Positions 62,687-64,000 of a DNA stretch of 64,000 nucleotides are shown piece after piece. Under the pieces are notes generated by a model. That model was not told where the DNA came from, ran no database searches, and saw only the letters and a program-made list of their open reading frames with translations. This DNA is from Actinokineospora fastidiosa (lineage in GTDB: Bacteria > Actinomycetota > Actinomycetes > Mycobacteriales > Pseudonocardiaceae), in assembly GCF_014648415.1 (NCBI RefSeq), contig NZ_BMRB01000006.1, forward strand, positions 62,001 to 126,000, read 5' to 3'. Both the position numbers and the translations under genes were made by a program. Positions within the stretch are counted from its first letter, which is position 1; every line of letters begins with the position of its first letter.

Positions 62687-64000
62687 TCACTCGCCGATGA
62701 CCGGGGGCGCGGTGAACTCGTCGTTGCCGAACATCTCGTCATCGTCCCCTTCGACGAGGTAGGACGGCCGCTTGACCGGCGGCGGAGGCGGCGGCGCCTC
62801 CGGCTCGGGCTCGTGGTGCCGCACGGGAACCGGCGTCTGCCCGGTGACACTGCCGGACCCGGTCGGCCCGAACCCGTCGGCCGGGAGCGCGGGCAGCGGC
62901 CTGCGCGGGGGTGGGGGTGGAGCGGGCGGGAGGTAGCTGCCGGAGGGCCCGAAACCGCTGTGTGCCGACGGGTTCGACCAGCTCGGGGCAGACGGGCGTG
63001 GTCCCGGAGTGTGGGATGAGGTGGGGGCGGGCCGGTTCACCGGAGCAGACGGGCGGGGCGGGGGCGGCGGCAGGGGCGCGGATGCAGGCGGAACCTGCCG
63101 GGATGCAGCGGGGGCATGTCCGGGCGCGGTGGGGGCTTGTGCGGAGGTTGACGAGACCTGCCCGATCGCGGGCTGGGCCTGCCCGGCGGTGGGCGGGGTC
63201 TGCCCGATCGCGGGCTGGACCTGCCCGGAGGCGGGCGAGGCGTGCCCGGGAGCGGGCGGAGTTTGCCCGGCAGTGGGCGGGGCCTGCCCGGGAGCGGGCG
63301 GGAACTGGCCAGACGCAGCCGAAACCGACGCGTGGGCTGGGGCCTGAGCGGGGGTGGGCCGAATCTGACCAGGGGCGGCCGGAACCAGCCCCGCTGCGCC
63401 CGGAAGCTGCGCGGACGCCGCCGAGGACTGCCCGGGCGCGGGCGAAGTCTGTCGGGAGGCGGGCGAATGCTGCCCGGACAAGGCAAGAGCCTGCGCAGAC
63501 GCGGGCGAGACCTGTCCCGAGGCGGGCGCGGTCTGGCGGCCTGGCGGCGAAAACTGCCCGGATACATCCGGAACCTGCGCGGAAGGAGCGGGTGCAGGCG
63601 AAGTCTGCGGAGAGGCAGGCGGGCTCTGCCGGGACGCGGGCGAAACCGGCGAAGATGCGGGCGACACCTGCTGAGAAGCAAGCGGGCTCTGCCGGTGCCC
63701 GGACGGAGCAGGCCCAGGCGAAGGCTGCTGAGAAGCAGACGGACTCTGCCGGGACGCGGACGGAGCAGGCCCGGACGAAGGCTGCTGAGAAGCAGCCGGG
63801 CTCTGCCGGGACGCGGACGGAGCGGACGCGAGCGAAGGCTGCTGAGAACCAGGAAGGCTCTGCCGGGGCGCAGGCGAAATCGTCGACGGCCCGGGCGAAA
63901 CCTGCTGAGAAGCAGCCGGGCTCTGCCGGGACGCGGACGGAGCGGACGCGGGCGAAGCGGGCGCGGACAGCGCGAACGGAGCGGGCGCGGGCGGAGTCTG
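62687..64000 (-). CDS. Pro/Ser/Gln-rich repeat protein, N-terminus beyond window
   Basis: The frame is open from the stop at 62687 to the window edge (438 codons), so the N-terminus is missing. It is built of Pro, Ala, Ser and Gln, with a 19-residue unit (QQPS-GPAPSASRQSP-AS like) repeated near the visible N-terminal end and looser 7-10-residue PASGQ/PAIGQTPPTAGQ units after it. The last 40 residues lose the repeat and are acidic (DDDEMFGNDEFTAPPVIGE), suggesting a conserved C-terminal tail. No family is recognised. An intrinsically disordered, possibly surface or cytoskeleton-linked protein is the best guess. Confidence 0.65.
   Translation of the reverse strand, partial: QTPPAPAPFALSAPASPASAPSASRQSPAASQQVSPGPSTISPAPRQSLPGSQQPSLASAPSASRQSPAASQQPSSGPAPSASRQSPSASQQPSPGPAPSGHRQSPLASQQVSPASSPVSPASRQSPPASPQTSPAPAPSAQVPDVSGQFSPPGRQTAPASGQVSPASAQALALSGQHSPASRQTSPAPGQSSAASAQLPGAAGLVPAAPGQIRPTPAQAPAHASVSAASGQFPPAPGQAPPTAGQTPPAPGHASPASGQVQPAIGQTPPTAGQAQPAIGQVSSTSAQAPTAPGHAPAASRQVPPASAPLPPPPPRPSAPVNRPAPTSSHTPGPRPSAPSWSNPSAHSGFGPSGSYLPPAPPPPPRRPLPALPADGFGPTGSGSVTGQTPVPVRHHEPEPEAPPPPPPVKRPSYLVEGDDDEMFGNDEFTAPPVIGE
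63668..63960. repeat. 57-bp tandem coding repeats
   Basis: Units beginning ctgctgagaag start at 63668, 63725, 63782, 63839 and 63902, that is a 57-base (19-codon) period for four steps then 63. The copies keep frame in the Pro/Ser/Gln-rich protein and continue toward the window edge. Confidence 0.9.

Noticed and set aside
63668-63960. CRISPR array
   Set aside because: The units abut without spacers, are 57 bases long and keep an open frame. No cas genes are present.
1-64000. Insertion sequences, integrases or prophage genes
   Set aside because: No transposase, integrase or phage structural motif was seen in any supported frame.

Overview
The window is very G+C-rich chromosomal DNA from an actinomycete, most likely a filamentous Pseudonocardiaceae-type organism. 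This rests on codon bias, many GTG starts, an HU with a Lys/Ala-rich tail, a coenzyme F420 gene (cofC/fbiD), long DivIVA-like coiled-coil proteins and an FxSxx-COOH peptide system. The backbone follows the order I know from Mycobacterium tuberculosis around Rv2967c-Rv2996c: pyc, recG, DUF3515, thiL, ung, rpmB, DAK2, ddl, gpsA, cofC, ppk, mutT1, hup, leuD, leuC, an IclR regulator, tRNA-Glu/tRNA-Gln, gltX, a fumarylacetoacetase-like gene, leuB and serA. Both ends are cut: the biotin-carrier end of pyc lies off the left edge, and the N-terminus of a Pro/Ser/Gln-rich repeat protein lies off the right edge.

Layout. 1-9.3 kb: pyc, then an accessory group (secreted repeat/F5-8C protein, subtilase with an altered oxyanion-hole segment, polar-growth-type coiled-coil protein, secreted trypsin). 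9.4-19.1 kb: housekeeping genes for DNA repair (recG, ung), thiamine (thiL), ribosome (rpmB), lipid-linked kinase (DAK2) and wall (ddl). 19.2-24.5 kb: MocR regulator with a PNPOx-like partner, a cysteine dioxygenase behind a Cys-codon leader peptide, a SigK/RskA pair and a Cys/Met PLP enzyme. 24.5-34.0 kb: gpsA-plsC, cofC, ppk-mutT1, hup, leuCD and the divergent IclR regulator. 34.0-35.5 kb: no convincing gene, with direct repeats. 35.5-38.3 kb: tRNA-Glu, tRNA-Gln, HAD hydrolase, gltX.

38.4-55.5 kb is the main accessory region, lying between gltX and the fumarylacetoacetase-like gene, which are neighbours in M. tuberculosis. It holds an FAD monooxygenase, a class-V aminotransferase, a three-gene unit of one membrane protein and two P-loop ATPases, and an FxSxx-COOH RiPP locus. 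In that locus, fxsA (a 62-residue precursor ending F-Q-S-S-L), the giant STAND/TPR gene fxsT, an internally duplicated unknown protein and a cation/proton antiporter run leftward. A radical SAM/SPASM gene (fxsB) and a separate HExxH gene run divergently rightward. An XRE regulator and a Nudix gene follow.

55.6-64 kb returns to amino-acid biosynthesis. cimA (isoleucine route) is preceded by a short leader peptide with three Ile codons and an intrinsic terminator, a probable attenuator. Then come a methyltransferase/CGNR divergent pair, leuB, serA and the truncated repeat protein. The branched-chain genes (leuCD, cimA, leuB), serA and pyc form a dispersed set for amino acids and anaplerosis. 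Coordinates and motifs were read by eye; no similarity search was run.
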